From Beijerinckiaceae bacterium (lineage in GTDB: Bacteria; Pseudomonadota; Alphaproteobacteria; Rhizobiales; Beijerinckiaceae): a stretch of DNA of 64,000 nucleotides. A program made the translations under genes and the position numbers. Each line of letters begins with the position of its first letter. Position 1 is the first letter of the stretch. Below the pieces are notes generated by a model that was given only the letters and a program-made list of their open reading frames with translations, was not told where the DNA came from and ran no database searches. Positions 51,307-61,194 of the stretch are shown piece after piece. The DNA lies in the NCBI GenBank assembly GCA_009773635.1, contig WSYC01000006.1, positions 274,720 through 338,719 on the forward strand. Reading direction: 5' to 3'.

Positions 51307-54128
51307 GTGCAACCATCCGTTTCATGCTTGATGGTCGTGACGTCGTGGCCAAGCCCGGCGAAAGCCTCTGGCAGGTCGCCAAGCGCGAGGGCGTCATGAT
51401 CCCGCACCTTTGTCATCTTGATGCGCCGGGCTATCGGCCCGATGGCAATTGCCGCGCCTGCCTGTGCGAGATCGAGGGCGAGCGCACGTTGGCCGCCTCC
51501 TGCATTCGCCAGCCGAGCGCGGACATGGTGGTGAATACCGCCGGCGAGCGTGTTGAAAAAGCTCGCCGGATGGTGTTCGAGCTGCTGGCAGCGGATATGC
51601 CTGCACGCGAGGCATCGCCGGATCCTGCGGCGCCGTTCTGGCACTGGAATGAGGCGGTTCAGCCGCAATCCGGGCGCCTGCCCAAGCGCAAGCACGGCTT
51701 CGGATCGCCGAAGGATGCCGGCCTTGATCTGCATGATGCCTCCCACGCCGCGATTGCCGTGAACCTTGAGGCCTGCATCGCCTGTGGCCTCTGTGAACGC
51801 GCCTGCCGCGAGGTGCAGGTCAATGATGTCATCGGCATGGGGTATCGCGGGGCTGCGGCTCGCCCGGTGTTCGATCTCGCCGATCCGATGGGCGCGTCGA
51901 CTTGCGTCGGCTGCGGGGAATGCGTGCAGGTCTGCCCGACCGGCGCTCTCAGCGAGAAATCGCTGATGGACCCGACCGCCACACGCGGTGTCATCGTGCC
52001 GGACCGTGAGGTGGATACCGTCTGCCCCTATTGCGGGGTCGGCTGCCTGACCAAGGTCGCCGTGAAAGGCAACACCATCGTCCGTGTCGACGGGCGCGAC
52101 GGGCCGGCGAACGAGAACCGGCTCTGCATCAAGGGTCGCTTTGGGCATGATTACATCCGCCATCCGCACCGGCTGACAAAGCCGCTGGTCCGGCGCGAGG
52201 ATGCCCCGAAGGCAGGCAATGCGGTGGTCGATCCCGCCAATCCGCTCGCGGTGTTCCGCGAAGCGACTTGGGAGGAAGCGCTCGCCCGCGCGGTGGAAGG
52301 CTTCCAGCGCGTGCTGGCGGCGACAGCGCCCGGCGCGCCCTCGCCTTTCGCCGGGTTCGGCTCGGCGAAATGCTCGAACGAAGAAGCCTATCTCTTCCAG
52401 AAGCTGGTGCGGCAGGGCTTCGGCACCAACAATGTCGACCATTGCACGCGGCTCTGCCACGCCTCATCCGTCGCGGCACTGATGGAGGGGATCGGCTCGG
52501 GCGCGGTGACCGCCCCGTTTACGGCGGCGCTGGAGAGCGATTGCATCATCGTGATCGGCGCACGGCCAACCGAAAACCACCCGGTTGCTGCGACGTATCT
52601 CAAACAGGCGGCGAAAGCCGGGAAAACCCTGATCGTGATGGACCCGCGCGGCTCCGGCCTGATGCGGCACGCAACGCACGCCCTGCGCTTCAAGCCGGGC
52701 ACCGATGTCGCGCTGCTCAACGCGATGCTCAACGTCATCGTCACGGAAGGGCTGACCAACCCCGCCTATATCGCGGAACATGTCGACGGCTTCGAGGCGC
52801 TCGAAGCCTCCGTGAAGGATTTCACGCCCGAGGCGATGGCGCCGGTCTGCGGCATCGCGCCCGCAACCATCCGCGAGGTCGCGCGGCTCTACGCGACCTC
52901 GAAAGCCTCGATCATCTTCTGGGGCATGGGCGTCTCGCAGCATGTTCACGGCACGGATAACGCCCGCTGCCTGATCGCGCTGGCGCTTGCCACCGGCCAG
53001 ACCGGGCGGCCCGGCACCGGCCTTCACCCCCTGCGCGGGCAGAACAACGTGCAAGGTGCTTCGGACGCCGGGCTGATCCCGATGTTCTACCCGGATTATC
53101 GCTCGGTCGAGGATATCGATCTCGCCGCGCGCTATTCTGATGATTGGGGCCGCCCGCTCGATCGGAAGCGCGGGCTGACGGTGGTCGAGGTGATGGATGC
53201 CATTCTCGCCGGCTCCATCAAATCCATGTTCATCATGGGTGAGAACCCCGCGATGTCCGACCCCGACCAGATCCACGCGCGGGCCGCACTGGCGAAGCTC
53301 GATCACCTCGTGGTGCAGGATATCTTCCTCACCGAAACGGCCTGGCACGCCGATGTCGTCCTGCCGGCCTCCGCACATGCCGAAAAGCTCGGCACCTTCA
53401 CCAACACCAACCGGCAGGTGCAGCTCGGCCGGCCCGCTGTGGCGCTGCCGGGCAAGGCGCGGCTCGATGTCGAGATCCTTGTCTCCCTCGCGAACCGGAT
53501 GGGGCTTGGCTGGGATTATGGCCAGCGCCGCGATGCCGAGGGCGTGGAGGCTGGCGTCGAAGTTTCCCGCGTTTACGAGGAAATGCGCGGCCATATGGCT
53601 TCGCTCACCGGTCTGCCATGGGAGCGCATCGCACGCGATGGCACCGCAACCTATCCGGCAGCCTCAGCGGAGGTGCCGGGCGAGGACATCCTCTTCGGTG
53701 AGCACTTCCCGACGAAATCGGGGCGCGCCCGGATCGTGCCCGCGAGCGTGCTGGTGCCGCCCGACGAGGTGCCGGATGCGGAGTACCCGCTTGTTCTCAC
53801 CACCGGGCGGCTGCTGGAGCACTGGCACACCGGCGCGATGACGCGGCGCTCGGGCGTGCTCGACGCCATCGAGCCGGAGGGCATGGCGGCGATGCACCCG
53901 AAGGAAATCCGTCGACTTGGGCTGACGGCCGGTGGGGCGATCACGGTCGAGACCCGTCGCGGCGCGATCACGGCGCGGCTCCGGGCAGATCGCGATGTCG
54001 CGGAGGGCATGGTCTTTGTGCCGTTCGCGTTCAACGAGGCGGCGGCGAACCGGCTGACAAACCCGAAACTTGATCCGTTCGGCAAAATCCCGGAGTTCAA
54101 GTTCGCGGCGGCACGGGTCTTTTCGTGA
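51303..54128 (+). CDS. fdhA: Formate dehydrogenase alpha subunit (Mo/W-bis-PGD)
   Basis: 941 residues from the ATG at 51303 that overlaps the fdhB stop. N-terminal 2Fe-2S domain (GNCRACLCEIEG), two 4Fe-4S ferredoxin motifs (CIACGLCERAC, CVGCGECVQVCPTGAL), a further 4Fe-4S in CPYCGVGCLTKV, then the molybdopterin oxidoreductase and dinucleotide-binding domains. The active-site residue is cysteine (DHCTRLCHASSVA), not selenocysteine. Oxidises formate to CO2. Whether Mo or W is used cannot be told. moaC and moeA in this window would help supply the cofactor. Confidence 0.95.
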   Translation: MSATIRFMLDGRDVVAKPGESLWQVAKREGVMIPHLCHLDAPGYRPDGNCRACLCEIEGERTLAASCIRQPSADMVVNTAGERVEKARRMVFELLAADMPAREASPDPAAPFWHWNEAVQPQSGRLPKRKHGFGSPKDAGLDLHDASHAAIAVNLEACIACGLCERACREVQVNDVIGMGYRGAAARPVFDLADPMGASTCVGCGECVQVCPTGALSEKSLMDPTATRGVIVPDREVDTVCPYCGVGCLTKVAVKGNTIVRVDGRDGPANENRLCIKGRFGHDYIRHPHRLTKPLVRREDAPKAGNAVVDPANPLAVFREATWEEALARAVEGFQRVLAATAPGAPSPFAGFGSAKCSNEEAYLFQKLVRQGFGTNNVDHCTRLCHASSVAALMEGIGSGAVTAPFTAALESDCIIVIGARPTENHPVAATYLKQAAKAGKTLIVMDPRGSGLMRHATHALRFKPGTDVALLNAMLNVIVTEGLTNPAYIAEHVDGFEALEASVKDFTPEAMAPVCGIAPATIREVARLYATSKASIIFWGMGVSQHVHGTDNARCLIALALATGQTGRPGTGLHPLRGQNNVQGASDAGLIPMFYPDYRSVEDIDLAARYSDDWGRPLDRKRGLTVVEVMDAILAGSIKSMFIMGENPAMSDPDQIHARAALAKLDHLVVQDIFLTETAWHADVVLPASAHAEKLGTFTNTNRQVQLGRPAVALPGKARLDVEILVSLANRMGLGWDYGQRRDAEGVEAGVEVSRVYEEMRGHMASLTGLPWERIARDGTATYPAASAEVPGEDILFGEHFPTKSGRARIVPASVLVPPDEVPDAEYPLVLTTGRLLEHWHTGAMTRRSGVLDAIEPEGMAAMHPKEIRRLGLTAGGAITVETRRGAITARLRADRDVAEGMVFVPFAFNEAAANRLTNPKLDPFGKIPEFKFAAARVFS

Positions 54129-54165
54129 AGGTGCCGGTTTGACGCGGCCTTGCCGCTGCTCCCGG

Positions 54166-54260
54166 CGTCATGCCCGGCTTTGAGCCGGGTATCCACGACT
54201 TTCGTGGGGAATGTTTGCAAGAGCAAGTCGTGGATGGTCGGGCTAAACCCGACCATGACG
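54166..54260. repeat. 95-bp palindromic repeat, CGTCATG...CATGACG type
   Basis: CGTCATGCCCGGCT at the left, CCCGACCATGACG at the right, inner ATCCACGACTT/AAGTCGTGGAT. Between convergent fdhA and tgt. Confidence 0.85.
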
Positions 54261-54271
54261 GTGGAGGATGA

Positions 54272-55402
54272 TCACTCCCCCCTCGCCCAGCCTGCCTTGG
54301 TTTCGGCAACGAAATCGGCGTAAGCCCCGGCGGCGATCGCCGCGCGTGCGCCAGCCATCAGCGCCTGATAATAGCCGATGTTGTTCCAGCTCAGCAGCAT
54401 CTGGCCGAGCATTTCGTCGGACTTCGTGAGGTGGTGCAGGTAGGCGCGCGAATAGTCCCGCGTCGCCGGGCAGGATGAGGCCTCGTCCAGCGGCCGCGTA
54501 TCCTCGGCGAATTTGGCGTTGCGCAGGTTCATCTTGCCAAAACGCGTATAGGCGGTGCCGTGGCGGCCGGCGCGGGTCGGCATCACGCAATCGAACATGT
54601 CGACCCCGCGCGCAACGCTTTCCAGCAGGTCATCGGGCGTGCCGACACCCATGAGGTAGCGCGGCTTCTGCGCTGGCATGAAGGGCGCTGTCGCTTCGAT
54701 GGTCGCGAGCATCTCCGCCTGCGGTTCGCCCACCGCAAGGCCGCCGATGGCGTAGCCCGGCAGATCGAGCGCGGCCAGAGCCTCGGCGCTTTCGCGGCGC
54801 AGCTGCGGGTTGGTGCCGCCCTGCACGATCCCGAACAGCGCCCGCCCCTCACCTAGCTTTACCAGCCGCTCGAACGCCGCCTTCGAGCGCTCCGCCCAGC
54901 GGATCGAAAGCCGCATCGCGCGCGCGACTTCCTCGTCGGAAGCCGGCAGACGGATGCACTCGTCGAGCTGCATGATGATGTTGCTGTCGAGCAGGTGCTG
55001 GATTTCAATCGAGCGTTCCGGCGTCAGTTCATGCTTCGAGCCATCGATATGGCTTTGAAACGTCACGCCGTTTTCGCTGAGCTTGCGCAATGCGGCAAGG
55101 CTCATCACCTGAAACCCGCCTGAATCCGTGAGGATCGGGTATGGCCAACGCGCCATCTCGTGGAGGCCACCGAGGCGCGCCACCCGCTCCGCGCCGGGGC
55201 GCAGCATCAGGTGATAGGTATTGCCGAGGATGATATCCGCGCCGGTTTCCCGCACCTGCTCCATGTAGAGGCCCTTCACCGTGCCGGCGGTGCCGACCGG
55301 CATGAAGGCCGGCGTGCGGATTTCGCCACGCGGCATGGTGATGCTGCCCTGCCGGGCCGCGCCATCGCGTGCGTGGATGGTGAAGGAGAAGTCGTTGGTC
55401 AT
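54272..55402 (-). CDS. tgt: tRNA-guanine transglycosylase
   Basis: 376 residues. Exchanges guanine 34 for preQ1 in queuosine tRNAs. Active-site region [22 protein letters not shown] and GGLAVGE, and [20 protein letters not shown] are intact. At the usual zinc site (DxxCxCxxC) the sequence reads [16 protein letters not shown], so only one of the three cysteines remains. The stop of queA overlaps its start (ATGA). Confidence 0.96.
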   Translation of the reverse strand: MTNDFSFTIHARDGAARQGSITMPRGEIRTPAFMPVGTAGTVKGLYMEQVRETGADIILGNTYHLMLRPGAERVARLGGLHEMARWPYPILTDSGGFQVMSLAALRKLSENGVTFQSHIDGSKHELTPERSIEIQHLLDSNIIMQLDECIRLPASDEEVARAMRLSIRWAERSKAAFERLVKLGEGRALFGIVQGGTNPQLRRESAEALAALDLPGYAIGGLAVGEPQAEMLATIEATAPFMPAQKPRYLMGVGTPDDLLESVARGVDMFDCVMPTRAGRHGTAYTRFGKMNLRNAKFAEDTRPLDEASSCPATRDYSRAYLHHLTKSDEMLGQMLLSWNNIGYYQALMAGARAAIAAGAYADFVAETKAGWARGE

Positions 55403-56556
55403 GGTGCCTCGGGAAACAGCAGCGAACCATCGCCGTAGGAATAGAAGCGATAGCCGTTTTCAATCGCGTGGCGATAGGCGCAGCGCATTGTTTCCACTCC
55501 GGCGAAGGCAGAAACCAGCATCAGCAACGTCGATTTCGGCAGGTGAAAATTGGTAATCAGCGCATCCGTCACCCGGAAACGATAGCCGGGGCGGATGAAA
55601 ATCTCGGTCTCGCCGGCAAACGGCGCGATCTCGCCTGAAAGGGCTGGTTCCTCCATTGACGCTTGCGCGAACGCAGAACCGGTTACCACTTCTGCTGCGC
55701 AAGCTGCGCTTTCAATCAGCCGGCACGCGGTCGTGCCGACCGCGATAACCCGCCCGCCCCGCGCCCGCGCCTCACGGATACGGGCTGCGGCTTCGGCACT
55801 CACCTCGCCCCATTCGGCGTGCATCTTGTGCTCGTCGAGGTTCTCGACCTTCACCGGCAGGAACGTCCCCGCCCCGACGTGCAGCGTGACGAACACATGC
55901 TCAACCCCGCGCGCCGTGAGGCGCTCCAGCAGCGCCGGCGTGAAGTGCAGCGAGGCGGTGGGGGCGGCAACGGCACCATCGCGGGCGGCGAAGATCGTCT
56001 GGTAATCACCTGCATCCTGCGCGGCGGCAATATCGCCTGCGCGTTTGCGGGCCTCAAGGATATAGGGCGGCAGCGGCATGCCGCCGACGAGCGCGATCGC
56101 TTCATCGAGAAACGCGCCGGTGCGATCGAAGCGGATGGTGACGACGCCCTCCTCGCCCTTGGCGAGAATCGTGCCGGTGAGCGTATCCGCCGCGCAGGCC
56201 GGATTATGCCCACCAAAACGCAGGGTATCGCCGGGCTTGAGGCGTTTGCCGGGCTTGGCGAAGGCGTCCCAGGTGGCCTCATCGCGCCGCTTGATGAGAA
56301 GGGCCTCGATGGCAACGCGGTTGTCATCGCGGATTCGTTCGCCCAGCAGCCGCGCCGGGATGACTTTCGTGTCGTTGAACACGAGGAGATCGCCGGGCGA
56401 GAGTTGATCCGCGAGCGCGGAAAACACCGAATCCGCGAGTTCCGCGCCCGGCTTCACCACCAGCATGCGTGCGGAATCGCGCGGGGTCGCGGGGTGCAGC
56501 GCGATCCGCTCCTCCGGCAGGGTGAAATCGAAATCCGAAAGTTTCATGGCGCTCAT
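55399..56556 (-). CDS. queA: S-adenosylmethionine:tRNA ribosyltransferase-isomerase
   Basis: 385 residues from an ATG at 56556 that overlaps the acyltransferase stop (ATGA); MKLSDFDF at 56547 is the alternative start three codons later. Motifs: [43 protein letters not shown] and [13 protein letters not shown]. Between LIESAA and [13 protein letters not shown] there are about 22 extra residues encoded in part by a 44-bp palindrome. Makes epoxyqueuosine on tRNA; operon with tgt. Confidence 0.95.
   Translation of the reverse strand: MSAMKLSDFDFTLPEERIALHPATPRDSARMLVVKPGAELADSVFSALADQLSPGDLLVFNDTKVIPARLLGERIRDDNRVAIEALLIKRRDEATWDAFAKPGKRLKPGDTLRFGGHNPACAADTLTGTILAKGEEGVVTIRFDRTGAFLDEAIALVGGMPLPPYILEARKRAGDIAAAQDAGDYQTIFAARDGAVAAPTASLHFTPALLERLTARGVEHVFVTLHVGAGTFLPVKVENLDEHKMHAEWGEVSAEAAARIREARARGGRVIAVGTTACRLIESAACAAEVVTGSAFAQASMEEPALSGEIAPFAGETEIFIRPGYRFRVTDALITNFHLPKSTLLMLVSAFAGVETMRCAYRHAIENGYRFYSYGDGSLLFPEAP
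55661..55704. repeat. 44-bp palindromic element inside queA
   Basis: Arms GCTTGCGC and GCGCAAGC, centre GCAGAACCGGTTACCACTTCTGC. In frame, encoding about residues 285-299 ([14 protein letters not shown]). Read in the same phase as the soxD copy, giving a similar peptide (EV..GS). Confidence 0.9.
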
Positions 56557-57707
56557 GTCGGGCTGGCAATAGGCCGGCGGGCAGCATAGCGCCGCGCAAT
56601 CGCCCCGCCCCAGCGGATGAACGGCTTTTCGATCGCGATCCAAGTCAGTGTGGCGATCACCGAGGAGATCGCCACCAGCACGAGGAAGCCTGCAACGAAG
56701 CGGCTGTTGCCATCCGGCAGGGCGCGGATCGCGGTCTGAAGCGCCTCCGGGAAATGCCGGATGACGAAGAAATGCACGAAATAGAGGCTGTAGGAGATCT
56801 TGCCGATGAAAACCACGGCGCGGTTGACCAGCAATGTACCGGCATTCTCCAGCACCAGCAGCGTGAAGATGCCGAGGCAGGCAACCTTGATCGGGAACGC
56901 CTTCCCGCGCAGGAAAAACACGTAGATCACCGCAGCCAGCAGCGGCCAGAACACAATCGCCCTGCGCAGCACCGGCATCGCCGGGCGGTAATAGATGAGG
57001 ATCCCGAGCGCGAACGCCAGCAACTGGTACGGCAGCCAGAACTTGAAGAATGAGATCGTCACGTAGTCCGAGCCGGATGCGCGCAGCTGATTGACGATCC
57101 ATTCGGACAGCACGAGCCCGACAACACCGCCCGTCAGCGTGATCAGGAGCGCGCGATTGCGGGTGGTCGCGACCATCAGCACGAAGGGCAGCAGCAGATA
57201 GAAATTCACCTCGACCGCGACCGACCAGCCGCCATCCACCACCGAGGTGATCGCGTTGGGGAGCCAGGCATTGACGAACACGAGGGCGGAAGCCACCTCG
57301 GGCCAGCTCAGCCCGTCCGGCGCCCAGAAACGCGGCGCGAGGCCGAGATCGAGGAGATTCACGGCCACGATGAGGTAGAACAGTGGAATGATGCGGAACG
57401 CCCGCCGGATGGCATAGGCGCGCCACACGCCGCCCTCGCCGGTGCCAAGCCGGTGCAGCAGCGACCGCGTGAGCGTATACGCACTGACGATATAGAACAG
57501 CTGGACACCGCGTGCGCCCTCGCTCGCCGCGCGCTGGAGCCATTCGGCGGCGGGATAGGCAATCATCTGCGCGTGCACGAGGAGCACGAGCAGGATCGCG
57601 TAACCCCGAAGCGCATCGACGGAATCGAGCGCAGCAGGGCCATGTGCCGCAGGTTCTGGCGCAGGATGAGACGCCGGCTGCACAGGCAGGGGAGCCGGCG
57701 TCGTCAA
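56553..57707 (-). CDS. Acyltransferase family 3 (OafA/YrhL-like) membrane protein
   Basis: 384 residues, TTG start at 57707. Opening [19 protein letters not shown] carries the catalytic His of the Acyl_transf_3 family; about ten membrane helices follow. Likely O-acylates a cell-envelope polysaccharide or lipid. It is wedged between the cytosolic cyclophilin and queA and overlaps queA by ATGA; related genomes usually have the cyclophilins directly next to queA. Confidence 0.9.
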   Translation of the reverse strand: MTTPAPLPVQPASHPAPEPAAHGPAALDSVDALRGYAILLVLLVHAQMIAYPAAEWLQRAASEGARGVQLFYIVSAYTLTRSLLHRLGTGEGGVWRAYAIRRAFRIIPLFYLIVAVNLLDLGLAPRFWAPDGLSWPEVASALVFVNAWLPNAITSVVDGGWSVAVEVNFYLLLPFVLMVATTRNRALLITLTGGVVGLVLSEWIVNQLRASGSDYVTISFFKFWLPYQLLAFALGILIYYRPAMPVLRRAIVFWPLLAAVIYVFFLRGKAFPIKVACLGIFTLLVLENAGTLLVNRAVVFIGKISYSLYFVHFFVIRHFPEALQTAIRALPDGNSRFVAGFLVLVAISSVIATLTWIAIEKPFIRWGGAIARRYAARRPIASPT

Positions 57708-57710
57708 GGA

Positions 57711-58178
57711 TCAGGCCTGATCGGCGGCGATGGTCGCCTTGGTGATCCGGTCCGGGTTGCGGACGGGCTCGCCGCGCGCGAACGCGTCGACATTGTCCAT
57801 GCCTTCGATCACCTTGCCCCAGACCGTATACTGCTTGTCGAGGAAGGTGGCGTCGTCGAAGCAGATGAAGAACTGCGAATTCGCCGAATCCGGGCTGCGC
57901 GAACGCGCCATCGAGCAGACGCCGCGCACATGCGGCTCGTCGTTGAACTCGGCCTTCAGATCCGGGTAATCCGAGCCGCCCATACCGGTGCCATCCGGGC
58001 AACCGCCCTGCGCCATGAAACCGTCGATGACGCGGTGGAACGACAACCCGTCATAGAAGCCCTCGCGCACGAGCTTCTTGATATGGGCGACATGGCCCGG
58101 CGCGAGATCGGGCCGGAGCTCGATCGTGACCAGACCCTTGGTCGTGTCGAGAATGAGGGTGTTTTCAGCGTCCGCCAT
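57711..58178 (-). CDS. Cytoplasmic cyclophilin-type peptidyl-prolyl isomerase
   Basis: 155 residues, no signal peptide. Cyclophilin motifs [39 protein letters not shown] and [13 protein letters not shown] paralogue of the next gene, from which it is separated by 24 bp; the two are evidently a tandem duplication with different cell locations. Confidence 0.94.
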   Translation of the reverse strand: MADAENTLILDTTKGLVTIELRPDLAPGHVAHIKKLVREGFYDGLSFHRVIDGFMAQGGCPDGTGMGGSDYPDLKAEFNDEPHVRGVCSMARSRSPDSANSQFFICFDDATFLDKQYTVWGKVIEGMDNVDAFARGEPVRNPDRITKATIAADQA

Positions 58179-58202
58179 CGGAATATTCCTTGTTGTGTTG
58201 GC

Positions 58203-58751
58203 TTATTTCACGTCCGCGAGCAGGCGGACCTTCAGCATCTTGTCGGGGTTCGAGACCGCGCCGTTGTTGTTGCTGTCGCCGCGCTTGATCTTGTCGACGA
58301 ATTCCATGCCTTGCACGACCTTGCCGAACACGGTGTATTTGCCGTTCAGAAAGCTCGCGTCGGCAAAGCAGATGAAGAACTGCGAATTCGCCGAATCCGG
58401 GCTCTGCGAGCGCGCCATGCCGAGGGTACCACGGCCGAACGGCTCCTTGTTGAACTCCGCCGGCACATTCGGCAGGCTGGAGCCGCCGGTACCGTTACCC
58501 TGCGGATCGCCGGTCTGGGCCATGAAGCCTTCGATGACGCGGTGGAAGACGATGCCGTCATAGAAGCCCTGCTTCGCCAGCGTCTTGATGCGCTCGACGT
58601 GCTTGGGTGCAAGGTCCGGCCGAAGCGCGATGAGCACGCGGCCATCCTTGAGGTCGATCGCCAGCGTGTTCTGCGGATCGAGCTTGGCCTGCGCCATGGC
58701 GGCAAACGGGCTGATGGCCATAAGGCCGGCAAGAAGTGTACGACGCAGCAT
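58203..58751 (-). CDS. Periplasmic cyclophilin-type peptidyl-prolyl isomerase
   Basis: 182 residues with a signal peptide (LRRTLLAGLMAISPFAAMAQA, cleavage near residue 21) and a cyclophilin domain ([51 protein letters not shown]). Expected to act on proline bonds of exported proteins. Confidence 0.94.
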   Translation of the reverse strand: MLRRTLLAGLMAISPFAAMAQAKLDPQNTLAIDLKDGRVLIALRPDLAPKHVERIKTLAKQGFYDGIVFHRVIEGFMAQTGDPQGNGTGGSSLPNVPAEFNKEPFGRGTLGMARSQSPDSANSQFFICFADASFLNGKYTVFGKVVQGMEFVDKIKRGDSNNNGAVSNPDKMLKVRLLADVK

Positions 58752-58802
58752 GGTTTCTCCTGATAAAATATCCGGGGTCTGACCCGGTGGAAGGGTGGAC
58801 GC

Positions 58803-59300
58803 TCAGGCGCCCTTCGTGAACTTCAGCGCCAGTGCGGCGCGGACGGGGGCGGGCACGAAGCCCGAGACATCGCCGCCCATGCCCGCGATCTGGCGGACAA
58901 GCGTGGCCGTAATCGGGCGGACATCGGGGGAAGCGGGCAGAAACACGGTTTCGACCGTGGGCGCCATCTTGCCGTTCATGCCGGCAAGCTGCATTTCGTA
59001 ATCGAGATCGGTGCCGTCGCGCAGGCCGCGGATGAGCATCGAGGCGCCATGACGGCGCGCGGCATCCACCGTGAGATCGCCGAAGGTGGTGATCGTGAGC
59101 GTCTTGCCGCCGGCGAAGGGGCGCGCCACGGCTTCGAGCATCGCCTTGCGCTCCTCGATCGAGAACAGCGGAGCCTTGCCGGGATGCGTGCCGATGGCGA
59201 TCACCAGCTCATCCGCGATCACGAACGAGCGCCGGATGACGTCAAGATGGCCGTTGGTCGGCGGATCGAACGAGCCGGCGTAGAAGGCGATGTGCGACAT
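58803..59300 (-). CDS. coaD: Phosphopantetheine adenylyltransferase
   Basis: 165 residues, normal length. Nucleotidyltransferase motif [13 protein letters not shown] near the N-terminus, then [19 protein letters not shown] and the family ending with the ISS-equivalent region ([23 protein letters not shown]). Fourth step of coenzyme A synthesis. panC, an earlier step, is 2 kb away. Upstream of the cyclophilin pair in the same direction. Confidence 0.96.
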   Translation of the reverse strand: MSHIAFYAGSFDPPTNGHLDVIRRSFVIADELVIAIGTHPGKAPLFSIEERKAMLEAVARPFAGGKTLTITTFGDLTVDAARRHGASMLIRGLRDGTDLDYEMQLAGMNGKMAPTVETVFLPASPDVRPITATLVRQIAGMGGDVSGFVPAPVRAALALKFTKGA

Positions 59301-59421
59301 GGCAGCCTCGGGGTGAAAATTCTCTGAGCGGAGCTAGCCGCAAACGCACCTGAACTCAAGACATTCCGAACTCAAGGAATTCCGTCAGCGAAAGAAGTCC
59401 GCCTCCCCAGCACGACCCGCC

Positions 59422-60087
59422 TCAGGCCCGCCGCAGGGCTTCGACCGCGCCCGGCAGTTGCGCCATGCTGTCGACAACAAGTGCTGCGCCGGCGGCGCGA
59501 AGCCGCGCATCAAGATCAGCGATGCCGTTCGACGCGCCATGAAAGCCGATGACGCGCATGCCGGCGCGCAAACCTGCCGTAACGCCCGCCACCGAATCCT
59601 CGATCACGATCGCATGCGCGGGATCGACCCCGATCTGGCTCGCCGCAAACAGGAACACATCCGGCGAGGGTTTGCCGCGCGCGACCTGGGTCGCAGAGTA
59701 AATATGCGGGTCGAAGAGCCGGGACAGGCCGGTTTTTTCCATGTTGATGCGCAGCCGTGGCAGGTTGGTCGAGGACGCGACCGCCCTGAGGCCGCCGATC
59801 GCTTCCACGGCTTCGGCAACGCCGGGGATCGGCAGCAATTCCTCGTCGAAACGGCGGTGGATTTCGGCGTTGATGGCGTCGTTGAACCCCTCGGGTAGCG
59901 CAAACGGGATTTCCGCCCTCAGAATTTCCCAGGTCTTCGCGGCGGGAACGCCGGTGAAGCGCGAATTGAAGGCTTCCACGGTCGTGGGAATGCCGATCGA
60001 CGTCAGCGCCGCCGCGCAGACCGAACCCGCGATATGCTCTGAGTCGATCAGCGTGCCGTCACAATCGTAGATGATCGCATGGTTCAT
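59422..60087 (-). CDS. HAD-superfamily hydrolase, phosphoglucomutase/phosphatase type
   Basis: 221 residues. Motif I YDCDGTLIDSEH (nucleophile Asp8, acid/base Asp10), motif II VASSTN, motif III Lys in ARGKPSPDVFLFAA and motif IV VIEDSVAGVTAG. The helical cap between motifs I and II places it with beta-phosphoglucomutase-like phosphatases. Substrate unknown. Divergent from PPK2. Confidence 0.92.
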   Translation of the reverse strand: MNHAIIYDCDGTLIDSEHIAGSVCAAALTSIGIPTTVEAFNSRFTGVPAAKTWEILRAEIPFALPEGFNDAINAEIHRRFDEELLPIPGVAEAVEAIGGLRAVASSTNLPRLRINMEKTGLSRLFDPHIYSATQVARGKPSPDVFLFAASQIGVDPAHAIVIEDSVAGVTAGLRAGMRVIGFHGASNGIADLDARLRAAGAALVVDSMAQLPGAVEALRRA

Positions 60088-60235
60088 CTGGGGGTCCCTT
60101 CGCCGTTCCCGCGTCTATGCGGCGGGCGGCGCGAATGTGCAAGCGGAGGTCTGGCAAACGAGCTCGCGCGCGCCCCTTGCGGGAAGGATATGTTCCGCGC
60201 GAAAGTAAGCGCCCCAGAGTGTTCAGGAGTTCGCC

Positions 60236-61138
60236 ATGCCGATCAAGGATGCCGCCACGTTCGTCGAGCCCTTCCGCGTCACGAACGGAAAGAAATTCAG
60301 TCTCGCGGATTATCCGACGAACGGGCTCGGCGGGCATGATCTCACCAAGGCCGAGGGCAAGGCCCTGCTCGACGAAGGCAAGGTCAAGCTGCACGAGATG
60401 CAGGAGCGGCTCTATGCTGCGGACCAATGGTCGGTGCTGATGATCCTGCAGGCGATGGATGCCGCAGGGAAAGATTCCACCATCGAGCACGTGATGTCGG
60501 GCGTGAACCCGCAGGGCTGTCAGGTGCACAGCTTCAAGGCACCCTCGCCCGAGGAACTCGACCATGATTTCCTGTGGCGCACCGCCAAGGCGCTGCCGGA
60601 GCGCGGGCGGATCGGCATCCACAATCGTTCGTATTACGAGGAAGTGCTCGTGGTGCGCGTGCACCCGGAGTTCCTTGGCGGTCAGCGCCTGCCGGAAAAC
60701 GGCCTCGCGAAAAAGGCCGGCAGCGAAAAATTCTGGGCCGAGCGGCTTGAGGCCATCGCCGATCACGAGCGGCATCTCGCGCGTGCAGGCACGAAGCTCA
60801 TGAAGTTTTTCCTGCATGTCTCGAAGGACGAGCAGAAGCAGCGCCAGCTTGAGCGGATCGATGATCCCCACAAGAACTGGAAATTCAACGCCCGCGACGT
60901 CGCGGAGCGCGCGCATTGGGATGAGTATATGGCCGCCTATGAGGCCGCGATCCGCGCGACCGCGACCGAGCACGCGCCGTGGTATGTCATTCCGGCGGAC
61001 AGGAAGTGGTTCATGCGGCTTGCGGTGATGCAGGCCGTGATCGCCGAAATGGAAAGCCTCGATCTCGAATACCCGACACTTTCAGCAGAGGCGACAGCCA
61101 AACTAGCCGAGGCCCGCAAAGCGCTGGAGGAGAGCTGA
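60236..61138 (+). CDS. ppk2: Polyphosphate kinase 2 family protein
   Basis: 300 residues. Walker A-like MDAAGKDSTIEHV, lid/arginine region GRIGIHNRSYYEEVLVVRV and the PPK2 motif HVSKDEQKQRQLERIDDP. Single PPK2 domain (about 60-270). Uses polyphosphate to phosphorylate nucleotides, or the reverse; class I, II or III cannot be told apart by eye. Confidence 0.93.
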   Translation: MPIKDAATFVEPFRVTNGKKFSLADYPTNGLGGHDLTKAEGKALLDEGKVKLHEMQERLYAADQWSVLMILQAMDAAGKDSTIEHVMSGVNPQGCQVHSFKAPSPEELDHDFLWRTAKALPERGRIGIHNRSYYEEVLVVRVHPEFLGGQRLPENGLAKKAGSEKFWAERLEAIADHERHLARAGTKLMKFFLHVSKDEQKQRQLERIDDPHKNWKFNARDVAERAHWDEYMAAYEAAIRATATEHAPWYVIPADRKWFMRLAVMQAVIAEMESLDLEYPTLSAEATAKLAEARKALEES

Positions 61139-61194
61139 GGCGAACGCCGCTTGTCGTTCCCGAGGCCGAAGGCAGGAGAGAATCCAGCCTCAAC

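Noticed and set aside
51303-54128. Possible selenocysteine formate dehydrogenase.
   Set aside because: The active-site codon is an ordinary cysteine (CTRLCHASS) and no in-frame TGA occurs.
55399-58002. A single 867-codon frame covering queA and extending through the acyltransferase region, suggesting a fusion protein.
   Set aside because: Only the last 385 codons match QueA. The upstream part is an out-of-frame reading of the acyltransferase, and queA has its own ATG overlapping the acyltransferase stop.
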